Shown: positions 22,177-29,130, numbered from the stretch's first letter. The stretch is DNA of 45,159 nucleotides from an uncultured Oscillibacter sp. (GCF_910584465.1 NZ_CAJUBK010000015.1:1-45159); one strand, 5' to 3'. The notes: a model not told the origin generated them from the sequence alone. Numbers and translations are program-made.

Positions 22177-22312
22177 AATGATAGAGTTCTCTACGGCGAT
22201 GCTAAGCCTCGTCTGTGACTTCCTCTCCGCGCCCCCCATTTCCTACCTCTTCGGTCTTTTCTGCTTCTGCGCTGTGTGCAAAGCGGTCAAGATATTGCTT
22301 TCCCAAAATTGA
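22169..22312 (+). CDS. Small phage membrane protein (47 residues)
   Basis: The ATG overlaps the end of the preceding gene, with GGGGGTG about 12 bases upstream; a second ATG at 22178 is possible. Hydrophobic with three cysteines (LVCDFLSAPPISYLFGLFCFCAVCK) and a short polar end. Translationally coupled to the repeat protein. No family recognised. Confidence 0.55.
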   Translation: MSEMIEFSTAMLSLVCDFLSAPPISYLFGLFCFCAVCKAVKILLSQN

Positions 22313-22330
22313 AACGAAAGGAGTATTATC

Positions 22331-22531
22331 ATGGACCCTACGACTACCACCACTTCCCTGTCCGGCATGATCACCAATGTGGGCTCTGTCTTTGAGGCCG
22401 CTATCGGCTGGGTCGGCACCATCGCCTCCACCGTCGGCTCTGAGCCCATCCTGTTCCTGGCCTGTGTGGGTATCCCCCTGTGCGGCCTGGGCGTGACGAT
22501 GTTCAAGCGTCTGCTCTCTGCCCGTGCCTGA
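22331..22531 (+). CDS. Probable major coat protein (pVIII-like)
   Basis: 66 residues, GAAAGGAG before the ATG. A Thr/Ser-rich start (MDPTTTTTSLSG), an Ala/Gly-rich stretch (FEAAIGWVGTIAS), a membrane helix (ILFLACVGIPLCGLGVTM) and a basic C-terminus (FKRLLSARA), the hallmark layout of inovirus major coat proteins. No signal peptide is seen, as in some inovirus groups. The very strong hairpin immediately after it is typical of the terminator that follows gene VIII, supporting high expression. Confidence 0.72.
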   Translation: MDPTTTTTSLSGMITNVGSVFEAAIGWVGTIASTVGSEPILFLACVGIPLCGLGVTMFKRLLSARA

Positions 22532-22540
22532 TCTAGAGGG

Positions 22541-22573
22541 GAGGGGCGGCAAAAACGAAGTTTGCCGCCCCTC
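22541..22573 (+). terminator. Strong terminator after the coat gene
   Basis: A perfect 13-bp stem (GAGGGGCGGCAAA with its complement) around AACGAAG, 9 bases past the stop. The downstream T-run is short (CCTTC). Confidence 0.8.
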
Positions 22574-22583
22574 CCTTCATCCT

Positions 22584-22601
22584 TTGAAAGTGTAGGAACA
22601 A
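22584..22601 (-). repeat. 18-bp phage motif, copy 5
   Basis: TTGTTCCTACACTTTCAA on the minus strand, just after the coat terminator and 5 bases before the Zot-like start codon. Confidence 0.7.
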
Positions 22602-22606
22602 AATCG

Positions 22607-23230
22607 ATGAAACTGCCTGACTTAAAATTCCAGTGGCCCGCCTTTTCTTCTCCGAAACCCAAACGGAAGAAGCGCAAGGGCTACGCCCTTTCCCTGTACT
22701 TCGGCATCCCCGGTGCCGGAAAGACTACCATGGCGGCTTACCTGTCTAAAACGGATATGAAGCGTGGCCGTAAGGTCTATTCCAACGTCCCCATTACCGG
22801 GACCATGAAGGTGGATAAAGCCGATATCGGACATACCATGCTCTGCGATGGCCGTCTGATTTGGGATGAAGCGGGCCTTGATTACGATAACCGCAAAATG
22901 AAAATGACCGATGAGGAAATCTACTTCTACAAGTATCATCGGCATTATCAAATGGACGTGGATTTCTTCTCCCAGGGCCTGGACATGGATATTAAAATAC
23001 GCAAGCTGGCCCGCCACATCTACCTTGTCCGCAGTTCTATCCTCCCGTTCTTCATCGAACGCAAGGAGATAAGCCGCCGTGTCGGCATCGACCAGAACAC
23101 GCACCAGATCATTGATGAATACTTCTGGAAGCCCCTGGGCACAAAGCTGATTTTTTGCCCGCCCCTCTGGAAACTGTTCAACACGTACAGCCGTAAACCC
23201 CTGCCGGAGAAAGTGTGGCAGGAATGGTAA
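22607..23230 (+). CDS. Zot/pI-like phage morphogenesis ATPase
   Basis: 207 residues. Zot-domain P-loop ATPases (pI in f1) drive filamentous phage assembly at the membrane. Walker A is GIPGAGKTT (33-41), Walker B LIWDEAGL (84-91), then YFYKYHRHYQMDVDFFSQGLDMDIKIRKLA with the arrangement typical of Zot proteins. It is short and lacks the usual C-terminal membrane helix and periplasmic domain; the end (KLFNTYSRKPLPEKVWQEW) is soluble. A basic N-terminus (KPKRKKRK) precedes the P-loop. The ATG at 22607 has AGGAA; an upstream frame to 22562 passes through the terminator. Confidence 0.88.
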   Translation: MKLPDLKFQWPAFSSPKPKRKKRKGYALSLYFGIPGAGKTTMAAYLSKTDMKRGRKVYSNVPITGTMKVDKADIGHTMLCDGRLIWDEAGLDYDNRKMKMTDEEIYFYKYHRHYQMDVDFFSQGLDMDIKIRKLARHIYLVRSSILPFFIERKEISRRVGIDQNTHQIIDEYFWKPLGTKLIFCPPLWKLFNTYSRKPLPEKVWQEW

Positions 23231-23240
23231 CAACCGCAAA

Positions 23241-23271
23241 GGCCCCGGAAGGTCAATCCTCCGGGGCTTCG
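23241..23271. terminator. Bidirectional terminator after zot
   Basis: GGCCCCGGA / TCCGGGGCT stem; T-rich on both sides in short runs. The stop codon of the leftward ribbon-helix-helix gene lies in its loop. Confidence 0.65.
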
Positions 23272-23441
23272 CTTTCGCCGTTCTCGGCGGCACGCTTCAC
23301 GCAGTCGACGATATAAGCCGTCAGGCTCTTGCCCTCCGCCTCCGCCAGCGTCCGCCATTCCTCACGGGTCCCCTTGGGGACTTGCAATTCAATGCGGTCA
23401 TATGTCTTGGCCCGGTATTTGTCCTTCCCCAAAAAAACCAC
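23253..23441 (-). CDS. Ribbon-helix-helix (Arc-type) DNA-binding protein
   Basis: 62 residues. The beta strand (YDRIELQVPKG) and two helices (REEWRTLAEAEGKS, LTAYIVDCVKRAAEN) form a ribbon-helix-helix fold of the Arc type. Such proteins bind short direct or inverted repeats and often repress phage genes. It is leftward, converging on zot. A GTG start at 23441 is assumed; the true start may be a TTG a few codons later. It is the natural candidate to bind the 18-bp motif, which is inference. Confidence 0.72.
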   Translation of the reverse strand: MVFLGKDKYRAKTYDRIELQVPKGTREEWRTLAEAEGKSLTAYIVDCVKRAAENGESEAPED

Positions 23442-23471
23442 CCAGGGCCCCAGCCCGGAAAGGAAGCCGCT

Positions 23472-23579
23472 ATGAACCCTGATAACGAGGAAATTTTGAA
23501 TTTATCGTCCTGCGATTTCTGCCTACATCCGGAGTGCTGTGACATCTGCCCGCATTTTTGTGAAGATATTCCCCTTTGA
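23472..23579 (+). CDS. Cysteine-rich micro-protein (35 residues)
   Basis: The ATG has AAAGGAAG upstream. Sequence is acidic with six cysteines in CDFCLHPECCDICPHFC, suggesting one bound zinc. It lies between the leftward ribbon-helix-helix gene and the SprT-like gene, pointing right. With the 52-residue protein at 17025 it is the second tiny cysteine-rich protein of the element. Function unknown. Confidence 0.55.
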   Translation: MNPDNEEILNLSSCDFCLHPECCDICPHFCEDIPL

Positions 23580-23614
23580 ACCTACACGAACAAAAAGAGA
23601 AAGGAGCCCTTACC

Positions 23615-24214
23615 ATGACCATCAGCCAAGCCACGAAATTCCTGGAAGACGCCTTCGACGTGCTGAACAAGGAATATTTTGAAAATACACTTTCAAAGCC
23701 CCTCATCACCATCCAGTCCACCCCCGGCACCTTCGGCCATTATACCACCTACGACGCATGGACAGCCCCCCGGCAGGGCAAGGGCTTCCGAGAAATCAAC
23801 CTGGGAGCCGAAAGCCTGGACCGCCCCACGGCCAACGTCATCGCAACCCTCGTTCACGAAATGACCCATATGTACTGTGACCAAAACGGAATCAAGGACA
23901 CCAGCCGGAACGGCACCTACCATAACAGCCGCTTCAAGCAGGAAGCCGAAAAGCGGGCCCTTTCCATCGAATACGACAAGCGCATCGGCTGGAGTATCAC
24001 CCAGCCCACAAAAGAACTCCGCTCCCTCTGCGCCCGCCAGCATTGGAACGGCAAGCTGACCGCCCACCGCTCCTGGACCCCCAAGGACCCCAAAGAGCCC
24101 AAGCCCTCCAGTACCCGGAAATACGTGTGCCCATGTTGCGGCAACTCCGTAAGAGCTACCAAGGCCGTCAACATAATCTGTGGTGACTGTGGCCTGGATA
24201 TGGAACTTGCCTAA
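23615..24214 (+). CDS. SprT-like zinc metalloprotease
   Basis: 199 residues, AAAGGAGCC upstream. The zincin motif HEMTH (81-85) with a following His-rich helix (GTYHNSRFKQEAEKRAL) and a C-terminal zinc ribbon (CPCCGNSVRATKAVNIICGDCG, about 170-195) match SprT-like/Spartan-type proteins. Known relatives degrade DNA-crosslinked proteins; a role on the covalent Rep-DNA intermediate is a plausible but unproven guess. It is cargo outside the usual inovirus core. One 18-bp motif copy lies inside its 5' part. Confidence 0.85.
   Translation: MTISQATKFLEDAFDVLNKEYFENTLSKPLITIQSTPGTFGHYTTYDAWTAPRQGKGFREINLGAESLDRPTANVIATLVHEMTHMYCDQNGIKDTSRNGTYHNSRFKQEAEKRALSIEYDKRIGWSITQPTKELRSLCARQHWNGKLTAHRSWTPKDPKEPKPSSTRKYVCPCCGNSVRATKAVNIICGDCGLDMELA
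23679..23696 (+). repeat. 18-bp phage motif, copy 6
   Basis: TTGAAAATACACTTTCAA, within codons for EYFENTLSK of the SprT-like gene; inverted-repeat ends TTGAAA/TTTCAA. Confidence 0.7.
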
Positions 24215-24217
24215 GCC

Positions 24218-24260
24218 AAGCCGCCTGGAATCCCACCCCACGGGACCCCAGGCGGCTTTC
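24218..24260 (+). terminator. Terminator after the SprT-like gene
   Basis: AAGCCGCCTGG / CCAGGCGGCTT arms with a 19-base loop, starting at the stop codon and ending in TTTC. The following 240 bases to the transposase are GC-rich and hold nothing recognisable. Confidence 0.75.
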
Positions 24261-24503
24261 CCATGCCCTCACGCCTCCCCCAGCCGCTCCCAGCCCCTCC
24301 AAGGATACGCGAAGCGTGTTCCCGGCGGGTCCGGCGAGTTCCCCGCCGCACCCTCGAACCGCCCGCCGCCAAGCCCAGCCGCCCGCCCGGCCCCGTGCGC
24401 ATAGCCGCACTCCGTAAAGCAAAAATGCTTGCTTTGTATGCCTTGCGCCCCTGCGCCCCCTTCCGATGCCCTGCGCACTCACAAAAGGAAAGAGGAGAGT
24501 AAA

Positions 24504-25496
24504 ATGACGAAAATCACGTACATGGACAGGCTTTACATAGAGAAGCACCAGCACCATCTGACAAAGAAACAGCTTGCCAGCGATATCGGTTGCAGTCTCT
24601 CCACCGTCTACTACGAGTTCAACCGTGGCGGCTATTGGCATACAGATAAAAACCTCGTAGACCATTGGCGCTATTCCGCCGATATCGCCCAGCAGGATTA
24701 CGATTATAAGCAAACCGCTAAGGGCCGCCCTCCAAAGCTCGGCAACAACTGGACCTTCATCCATTTCATAGAGGACCAAATTATAAACCACAAGGCCAGC
24801 CCCTACGCCGCCCTGAAACGCTGGGCCAAAACCCACGCCTGGACCATCTCCATAAATACCCTCTACCGTTACATAGATTCCGGCCTCTACTTCCCAAACC
24901 TCACAAGTAAGCACCTTCCAGAGAAGAAGCCCAAACCAAACAAGAAACAAACAAAGACCAAGCCCGCCCGGCATCCCAAAGGCACTAGCATAGAGAAGCG
25001 CCCAAAGGAAATCGCCTCCCGCACCACCTGGGGCCATTGGGAAATGGATACCGTGATAGGCCGGGCCAAGGGCAAAAATCAAACCTGTCTCGTCCTCACC
25101 GAACGCCTCACCAGATATGAGCTCATCCTAAAGCTGAAAGACAAAACCACGGCCTCCGTCACTAGGGCCCTAAACCGCCTGAAACGCCAGGGCAGGGCCA
25201 AGTTCATAAAGAGCCTCACCGTAGACAACGGCTCCGAGTTTCAGGATTACGCCAGCATGAAGAAAATAGCCCCCGTCTACTACTGCCACCCGTACACCTC
25301 CTGCGAACGTGGCTCCAATGAGCGCATGAACCGTATGATACGCCGTTTCTTCCCCAAAGGCTCCGACTTCTCCAAGCTCACACAACAGGACTGCAACAAC
25401 GTCCAGGACTGGCTCAACGACTACCCCCGCCGCTCCCTGGACGGCAAGACCCCCAGGGAACGCTGGGCGGAAGTTTGCCCTTTCCCCGCCCCCTAG
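24504..25496 (+). CDS. IS30-family transposase, candidate phage integration enzyme
   Basis: 330 residues, AGAGGAGAG upstream. The N-terminal helix-turn-helix (KKQLASDIGCSLSTVYYEFNRGG) and the DDE triad at Asp182 (WEMDTVIG), Asp241 (LTVDNGSEF) and Glu273 (CERGSNERMNRM), followed by FFPKGSDF, are those of IS30 transposases. No inverted repeats bracket the gene itself. It lies 55 bases from the right phage end, facing it, so it probably serves the phage rather than being a separate insertion sequence. Codon use matches the other phage genes. Confidence 0.9.
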   Translation: MTKITYMDRLYIEKHQHHLTKKQLASDIGCSLSTVYYEFNRGGYWHTDKNLVDHWRYSADIAQQDYDYKQTAKGRPPKLGNNWTFIHFIEDQIINHKASPYAALKRWAKTHAWTISINTLYRYIDSGLYFPNLTSKHLPEKKPKPNKKQTKTKPARHPKGTSIEKRPKEIASRTTWGHWEMDTVIGRAKGKNQTCLVLTERLTRYELILKLKDKTTASVTRALNRLKRQGRAKFIKSLTVDNGSEFQDYASMKKIAPVYYCHPYTSCERGSNERMNRMIRRFFPKGSDFSKLTQQDCNNVQDWLNDYPRRSLDGKTPRERWAEVCPFPAP

Positions 25497-25551
25497 CCTC
25501 CTAGTAAATATCTTTTGCATGGAAATTTTCCAAATACTATTGACAAACTTC

Positions 25552-25567
25552 AGAACTTTCCGCCCCT
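25552..25567. repeat. Right attachment repeat (attR core)
   Basis: AGAACTTTCCGCCCCT, identical to 15581-15596. Phage sequence ending TTGACAAACTTC precedes it; host sequence CCCCCGTGTCC follows. Confidence 0.8.
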
Positions 25568-25593
25568 CCCCCGTGTCCGGCGGGCGGACGCGT

Positions 25594-25622
25594 TTGACAG
25601 GGGCCGCCTCTCGTAGTATGAT
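25594..25622 (+). promoter_or_regulatory. Promoter of the acetyltransferase gene
   Basis: TTGACA (25594-25599), 17-base spacer, TATGAT (25617-25622). It begins 26 bases outside the prophage end. Confidence 0.75.
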
Positions 25623-25652
25623 GGTAAGGATCACATGTTTTGGAGGTGCGAG

Positions 25653-26177
25653 ATGATCCCATTCGTTTTGAGGCCCTGGCAGCTGGAGGATGCAGGAGAC
25701 GTCGCCTCCGCGGCCAACGATCCCAAGATCGCGGCGAACCTGCGGAACGTCTTCCCGACCCCCTACACCCTGGCGGACGCCGAATGGTTCGTGGGCGACT
25801 GCGTTTCCAAGGAAGGGGGACGGCAGCTCACGCGGGGCATCCTGATCGGCGGGAGGGCCGCCGGGAGCATCGGCGTCTTCGTGAAGGACGACGTGTATGA
25901 GAAGTCCGCCGAGCTGGGCTACTGGCTGGCGCAGGAGCACTGGGGCCAGGGCGTGATGACGGCGGCGGTGCGGCAGATCTGCCGGGAGGCTTTCGAGCGT
26001 TTCGATATCATCCGCATCTTCGCCGAGCCCTTCGCCGATAACCTGGGCTCCCGGCGGGTGCTGGAGAAGGCGGGCTTCACCTATGAGGGCACCATGCGGG
26101 ACGGCATCTATAAGAACGGGGCGGTCCATTCCTATTGCATCTATTCCCTGCTGCGCAGGGAGCTGGATCGTCCATGA
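25653..26177 (+). CDS. GNAT acetyltransferase, RimJ/RimL type
   Basis: 174 residues from the ATG behind TGGAGGTG. The GNAT fold shows LRPWQLEDA at the start, AELGYWLAQEHWGQGVMTAAVRQI (acetyl-CoA loop) and FAEPFADNLGSRRVLEKAGFTYEGTMRDGIYKNG at the end, as in RimJ/RimL-like N-acetyltransferases that modify ribosomal protein N-termini or small molecules. Substrate is not predictable. It is monocistronic with its own promoter. Confidence 0.9.
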   Translation: MIPFVLRPWQLEDAGDVASAANDPKIAANLRNVFPTPYTLADAEWFVGDCVSKEGGRQLTRGILIGGRAAGSIGVFVKDDVYEKSAELGYWLAQEHWGQGVMTAAVRQICREAFERFDIIRIFAEPFADNLGSRRVLEKAGFTYEGTMRDGIYKNGAVHSYCIYSLLRRELDRP

Positions 26178-26277
26178 ACGGCGGCGCATCTCCCCCCTCA
26201 CCTCCGGGGCGATGGCGCATACACTGGATTGAGAGGGTCCCATCCTTTCACCCAGTTACTTATTAGGAGGTATTGCA

Positions 26278-27111
26278 ATGCCCGAGAAAGTCATGCCCGG
26301 TCCCGTGGAGGACCTCAGCGGCATCCGAGAGGCGGTTTGCATCCATACCAGGAAGATCTACGATTCCTGCCGAGATAAAGACTGCATCGAAGACCTGCGC
26401 TTCTACCCCAAGCTCCAGTATGTGGACGTCATCGACCGCGCGCTGTCCGTCAAGGGCGGCAGCGCCAAGCTCCTTTATGTCTACGTCGACGTGGAGCCCG
26501 TCAGCTTCAACCGGGGCTTCTACACCGTCGACATGCGCTTCTTCTACTCCGTCACCCTCCAGGCTTACCTGAGCTGCCCCGCCCCCGTCACCGTAGAGGG
26601 CCTGTGCGTGTTCGACAAGCGGGCCATCCTGTTCGGCAGCGAGGGCAACGCCAAGATCTTCTCCTCCGAGCTCCGCACCGGCGAGCCGGACCTGCAGCTC
26701 ATGAGCCGCTCCAACCTGCCCATCGCCGTGGTGGAGGCCGTGGATCCCATCGTCCTGGACGCCCGGATCATGGACTGCTGCGGCAAGCGGGACTGTGACT
26801 GCGACCTGTGCGAGGTGCCCTCCTTCGTCAACAGCTGCTTCGGCGGGGAGCTCTCCAGCGGGGACGACAGCCGCCGCATCTACGTCACCCTGGGCCAGTT
26901 CTCCATCGTCCGCCTGGAGCGGGACTCCCAGCTCCTGGTGCCCGTGTATGACTACTGCATGCCCGACAAGGAGTGCGCCTGCGGCAGCGGCAGCGAGGAC
27001 CCCTGCGGCATCTTCCGGAACATCTCCTTCCCGGTGGGCGAGTTCTTCCCGCCCAACACGGTGCGGATGCCCGAGAATTACGAGGAATGCTGCTGCGCCT
27101 GCCATAGATGA
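26278..27111 (+). CDS. Conserved cysteine-rich protein, possible spore-associated
   Basis: 277 residues, AGGAGGT before the ATG. The N-terminus (EDLSGIREAVCIHTRKIYDSCRDKDCIEDLRFYP) and GFYTVDMRFFYSVTLQAY recall a hypothetical family common in spore-forming Clostridia (from memory). Cysteines cluster in CCGKRDCDCDLCEVP (about 165-180), CACGSG and the last residues CCCACHR. Beta-rich, no membrane segment. A spore-coat or structural role is plausible but unproven. Confidence 0.75.
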   Translation: MPEKVMPGPVEDLSGIREAVCIHTRKIYDSCRDKDCIEDLRFYPKLQYVDVIDRALSVKGGSAKLLYVYVDVEPVSFNRGFYTVDMRFFYSVTLQAYLSCPAPVTVEGLCVFDKRAILFGSEGNAKIFSSELRTGEPDLQLMSRSNLPIAVVEAVDPIVLDARIMDCCGKRDCDCDLCEVPSFVNSCFGGELSSGDDSRRIYVTLGQFSIVRLERDSQLLVPVYDYCMPDKECACGSGSEDPCGIFRNISFPVGEFFPPNTVRMPENYEECCCACHR

Positions 27112-27117
27112 GCGAAC

Positions 27118-27147
27118 GAGGACCGTCCCGGGATCGGGACGGTCCTC
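27118..27147 (+). terminator. Terminator of the cysteine-rich gene
   Basis: GAGGACCGTCCCG, loop GGAT, CGGGACGGTCCTC, 6 bases after the stop codon. Confidence 0.75.
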
Positions 27148-27220
27148 TCAGCCTGTCGAGGATGTCTTTTCGACAGGCTGAGTAAGTTTTCCGGACTTTT
27201 TTGAAGTTCGGAAAACTTAC
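27148..27220. repeat. Two back-to-back inverted repeats
   Basis: First, TCAGCCTGTCGA with its complement around 10 bases (27148-27181). Second, GTAAGTTTTCCGGAC with a one-mismatch complement around 8 bases (27182-27220). They abut each other and the terminator. TGTCGA-type palindromes look like small dispersed repeats of such genomes. Confidence 0.65.
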
Positions 27221-27310
27221 GGATCTAAATGGCGCAGGAGGTCCTTCCTGGGTCTCCCGCACATGGCCTCCCTTCCCGTCGATGCGCTCTCCACGTTTTT
27301 CGACAGACCG

Positions 27311-27342
27311 AGCGGCCCGTCCCGATCCCGGGACGGGCCGCT
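27311..27342 (-). terminator. Terminator of the DUF3048 gene
   Basis: AGCGGCCCGTCCCG / CGGGACGGGCCGCT with loop ATCC, 6 bases past the stop of the leftward gene. Its core resembles the terminator at 27118. Confidence 0.7.
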
Positions 27343-27348
27343 CCCCTC

Positions 27349-28431
27349 TCACTGGTATCCCACCGTGCTGGTCTTGGGGCTCATGATGCACACGTAGCTG
27401 CTCCCCTGTCCCAGGACCAGGGGGCTCCCGTCCTCCAGCGTATAGGAGAAGGGATGGTCCCGGTCCTCCCGGCTCCACCGGATGGGGACCGCCCTGCCGC
27501 CGCAGGAATACAGCCCCTCCCCTTCGCCGGTGGTCCGGACCCGGAGCCGGCCCACGTCGTCCAGGACGGTGGTAGAGGTCTCCAGCACCAGCACGTTCGT
27601 CACGCTGACCTGATCGCCGGTGCTGCCGTCGACGTGCTCCTTCCCGTACTGTCCCACCAGGTATCTCCCGCTGGCGGCGTCGTAGTCGAAGGTGCCGGTC
27701 TTATAGCCGGAGAAGCGGACCTCGATATGCTCCGCCGGCTCCCCTCCCGCCGGGGTCCCGTCCTCTTTGAAGTCCTGGGGATAGTCCCAGCCGCTCGCAT
27801 GCTCCGTCGCGATCTTCCCCTTCGCCAGGTACTCCAGGATCTTCTCGCCGGAGGTGATCAGGCTGTGCTCATAGCCGTTTTCCCTCCGCCGGTCCGGATC
27901 CCGCCAGAAGATCTGCGCGTCGTCGCCGCCCCGGACGCCGTCCATGTGGTCCACCTTCCAGTCCCGCAGGTCGGCGTACGCCTCCTGGCTGCCGCCGGCG
28001 TGGACATAGACGGCGTCATGCCCCAGGGCCAGTTCCACGAAGTAGGGCCGGGCGGAGCGGACGCTGCCCAGGATCCCCACGTCCTCCACCGACTGGTACA
28101 GGCAGAGCATCCGGGTGATGCCGCCCTCCACCGGGACCTCATAGATGATGTCCGCCTGGGAGATGCCCAGCTGGGGCTGCGCGGCCTTCAGGTTGTTCAG
28201 CATGATGGCGATGGGCCGGCTGTCCTCATATACCGGCTCCATGGGCAGGCCCGTCAGCGGGTCGGTCCCCGCCGGGACCTGGGGCCCTGGATCCGGCTCC
28301 GGCTCCGGGACGGCCGGCTCCTCTTGTCCCGCAGGCTCAGGAGCGGGCTCCGGCTCCGGGTCCTCCCCGCAGGCCGCCAGGGCCAATATCATCCACACCG
28401 CCAGGGATAACGCGAGCGTCCTCTTTTTCAT
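27349..28431 (-). CDS. DUF3048 lipoprotein (YerB family)
   Basis: 360 residues. The signal peptide ends in a lipobox (ILALAAC, Cys about 21), so the protein is a membrane-attached lipoprotein. A Pro/Glu linker (EDPEPEPAPEP) is followed by the DUF3048 domain: DPLTGLP, RPIAIMLNNLKAAQPQLGISQADIIYEVPVEGGITRM, VGILGSVRSARPYFVELALGHDAVYVHAGGS and the C-terminal RWSREDRDHPFSYT. The molecular role of the family is unknown. Divergent from the DUF4364 gene. Confidence 0.92.
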   Translation of the reverse strand: MKKRTLALSLAVWMILALAACGEDPEPEPAPEPAGQEEPAVPEPEPDPGPQVPAGTDPLTGLPMEPVYEDSRPIAIMLNNLKAAQPQLGISQADIIYEVPVEGGITRMLCLYQSVEDVGILGSVRSARPYFVELALGHDAVYVHAGGSQEAYADLRDWKVDHMDGVRGGDDAQIFWRDPDRRRENGYEHSLITSGEKILEYLAKGKIATEHASGWDYPQDFKEDGTPAGGEPAEHIEVRFSGYKTGTFDYDAASGRYLVGQYGKEHVDGSTGDQVSVTNVLVLETSTTVLDDVGRLRVRTTGEGEGLYSCGGRAVPIRWSREDRDHPFSYTLEDGSPLVLGQGSSYVCIMSPKTSTVGYQ

Positions 28432-28550
28432 CTCGCCGCCGCCTTTCTTTTTCGATCTCGCTCCCTTATGATACCAACATCCTGTGGGTGCGTCAAGACA
28501 AGATCTGCCAAATTTCGATCTCCCCCTATACGATCCCACCGGATCTGGAG

Positions 28551-28556
28551 TATAAT
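28551..28556 (+). promoter_or_regulatory. -10 box upstream of the DUF4364 gene
   Basis: TATAAT 31 bases before the start codon; no good -35 hexamer at 17 bases. Confidence 0.4.
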
Positions 28557-28587
28557 AGCCTTGGGACTATCCCAAGGAGGTGCCGCT

Positions 28588-29112
28588 ATGCCGGGTTTCA
28601 TCCAAGACAAGCTGGAGATCAAATTCCTCATCCTCTACATCGCCGCCAGGGTCATCGAGCCCGTGCCCTTCGACACGATCTTGGACCTGGCCCTCTGCGA
28701 CGACGCCATCGACTACTTCGACTTCTCCGACTGCCTGGCCGACCTGGTCCGCACGGAGCACATGACCCTCTCGGACAGCGGCCTCTACGCCCTCACGGAG
28801 AAGGGCCGCAGGAACAGCGCCATCTGCGAGTCCAGCCTCCCCTACTCCGTCCGCCGGCGCTGCGACCGGGATTTGGAGGCGTGGAACCGCAAGCTCCGCC
28901 GGCAGCGGCAGGTGCGCTCCTCCGTCGAGCGGCGGCCCAACGGCACCTACACGGTGAAGCTGACCCTGAACGACGACAAGGGCGGTGTCATGGACCTGCG
29001 TCTGATGATGGTGGACCAGGCCCAGGCCAAGGCGGTGGCGAAGCGTTTCGAGAGCTCCCCGGAGGAGCTCTACGGCCAGATCATCCAGCTCCTCTTGCCG
29101 GACGCGCCGTGA
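28588..29112 (+). CDS. DUF4364 family protein
   Basis: 174 residues, AAGGAGGTG before the ATG. The N-terminal winged-helix-like part (KLEIKFLILYIAARVIEPVPFDTILDLALCDDAIDYFDFSDCLADLV) and YALTEKGRRN are typical of DUF4364 proteins of Clostridia, probably DNA-binding regulators. The C-terminal part is a small alpha/beta domain. Target unknown. Confidence 0.88.
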   Translation: MPGFIQDKLEIKFLILYIAARVIEPVPFDTILDLALCDDAIDYFDFSDCLADLVRTEHMTLSDSGLYALTEKGRRNSAICESSLPYSVRRRCDRDLEAWNRKLRRQRQVRSSVERRPNGTYTVKLTLNDDKGGVMDLRLMMVDQAQAKAVAKRFESSPEELYGQIIQLLLPDAP

Positions 29113-29130
29113 AAAACGCCCGATCGAAAA

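Larger units (their letters stand above)
15581..25567 (+). mobile_element. Integrated filamentous phage (inovirus)
   Basis: About 10 kb bounded by AGAACTTTCCGCCCCT in direct orientation at both ends. It is of lower GC and tighter gene packing than the flanks. The gene order matches an inovirus: ssDNA-binding-type protein, HUH replication initiator, many small membrane proteins, large secreted adsorption-type protein, coat-type protein with strong terminator, and Zot-like ATPase. A regulator, a SprT-like protease and an IS30-family transposase lie at the right end. All hallmark genes look intact, so it may be active. The phage family is inferred from motifs and order. Confidence 0.88.

Noticed and set aside
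24504..25496. IS30 gene as an independent insertion sequence inside the phage
   Set aside because: No inverted repeats or target duplication were seen directly around the gene, and its codon use matches the phage; it is better explained as a phage gene.
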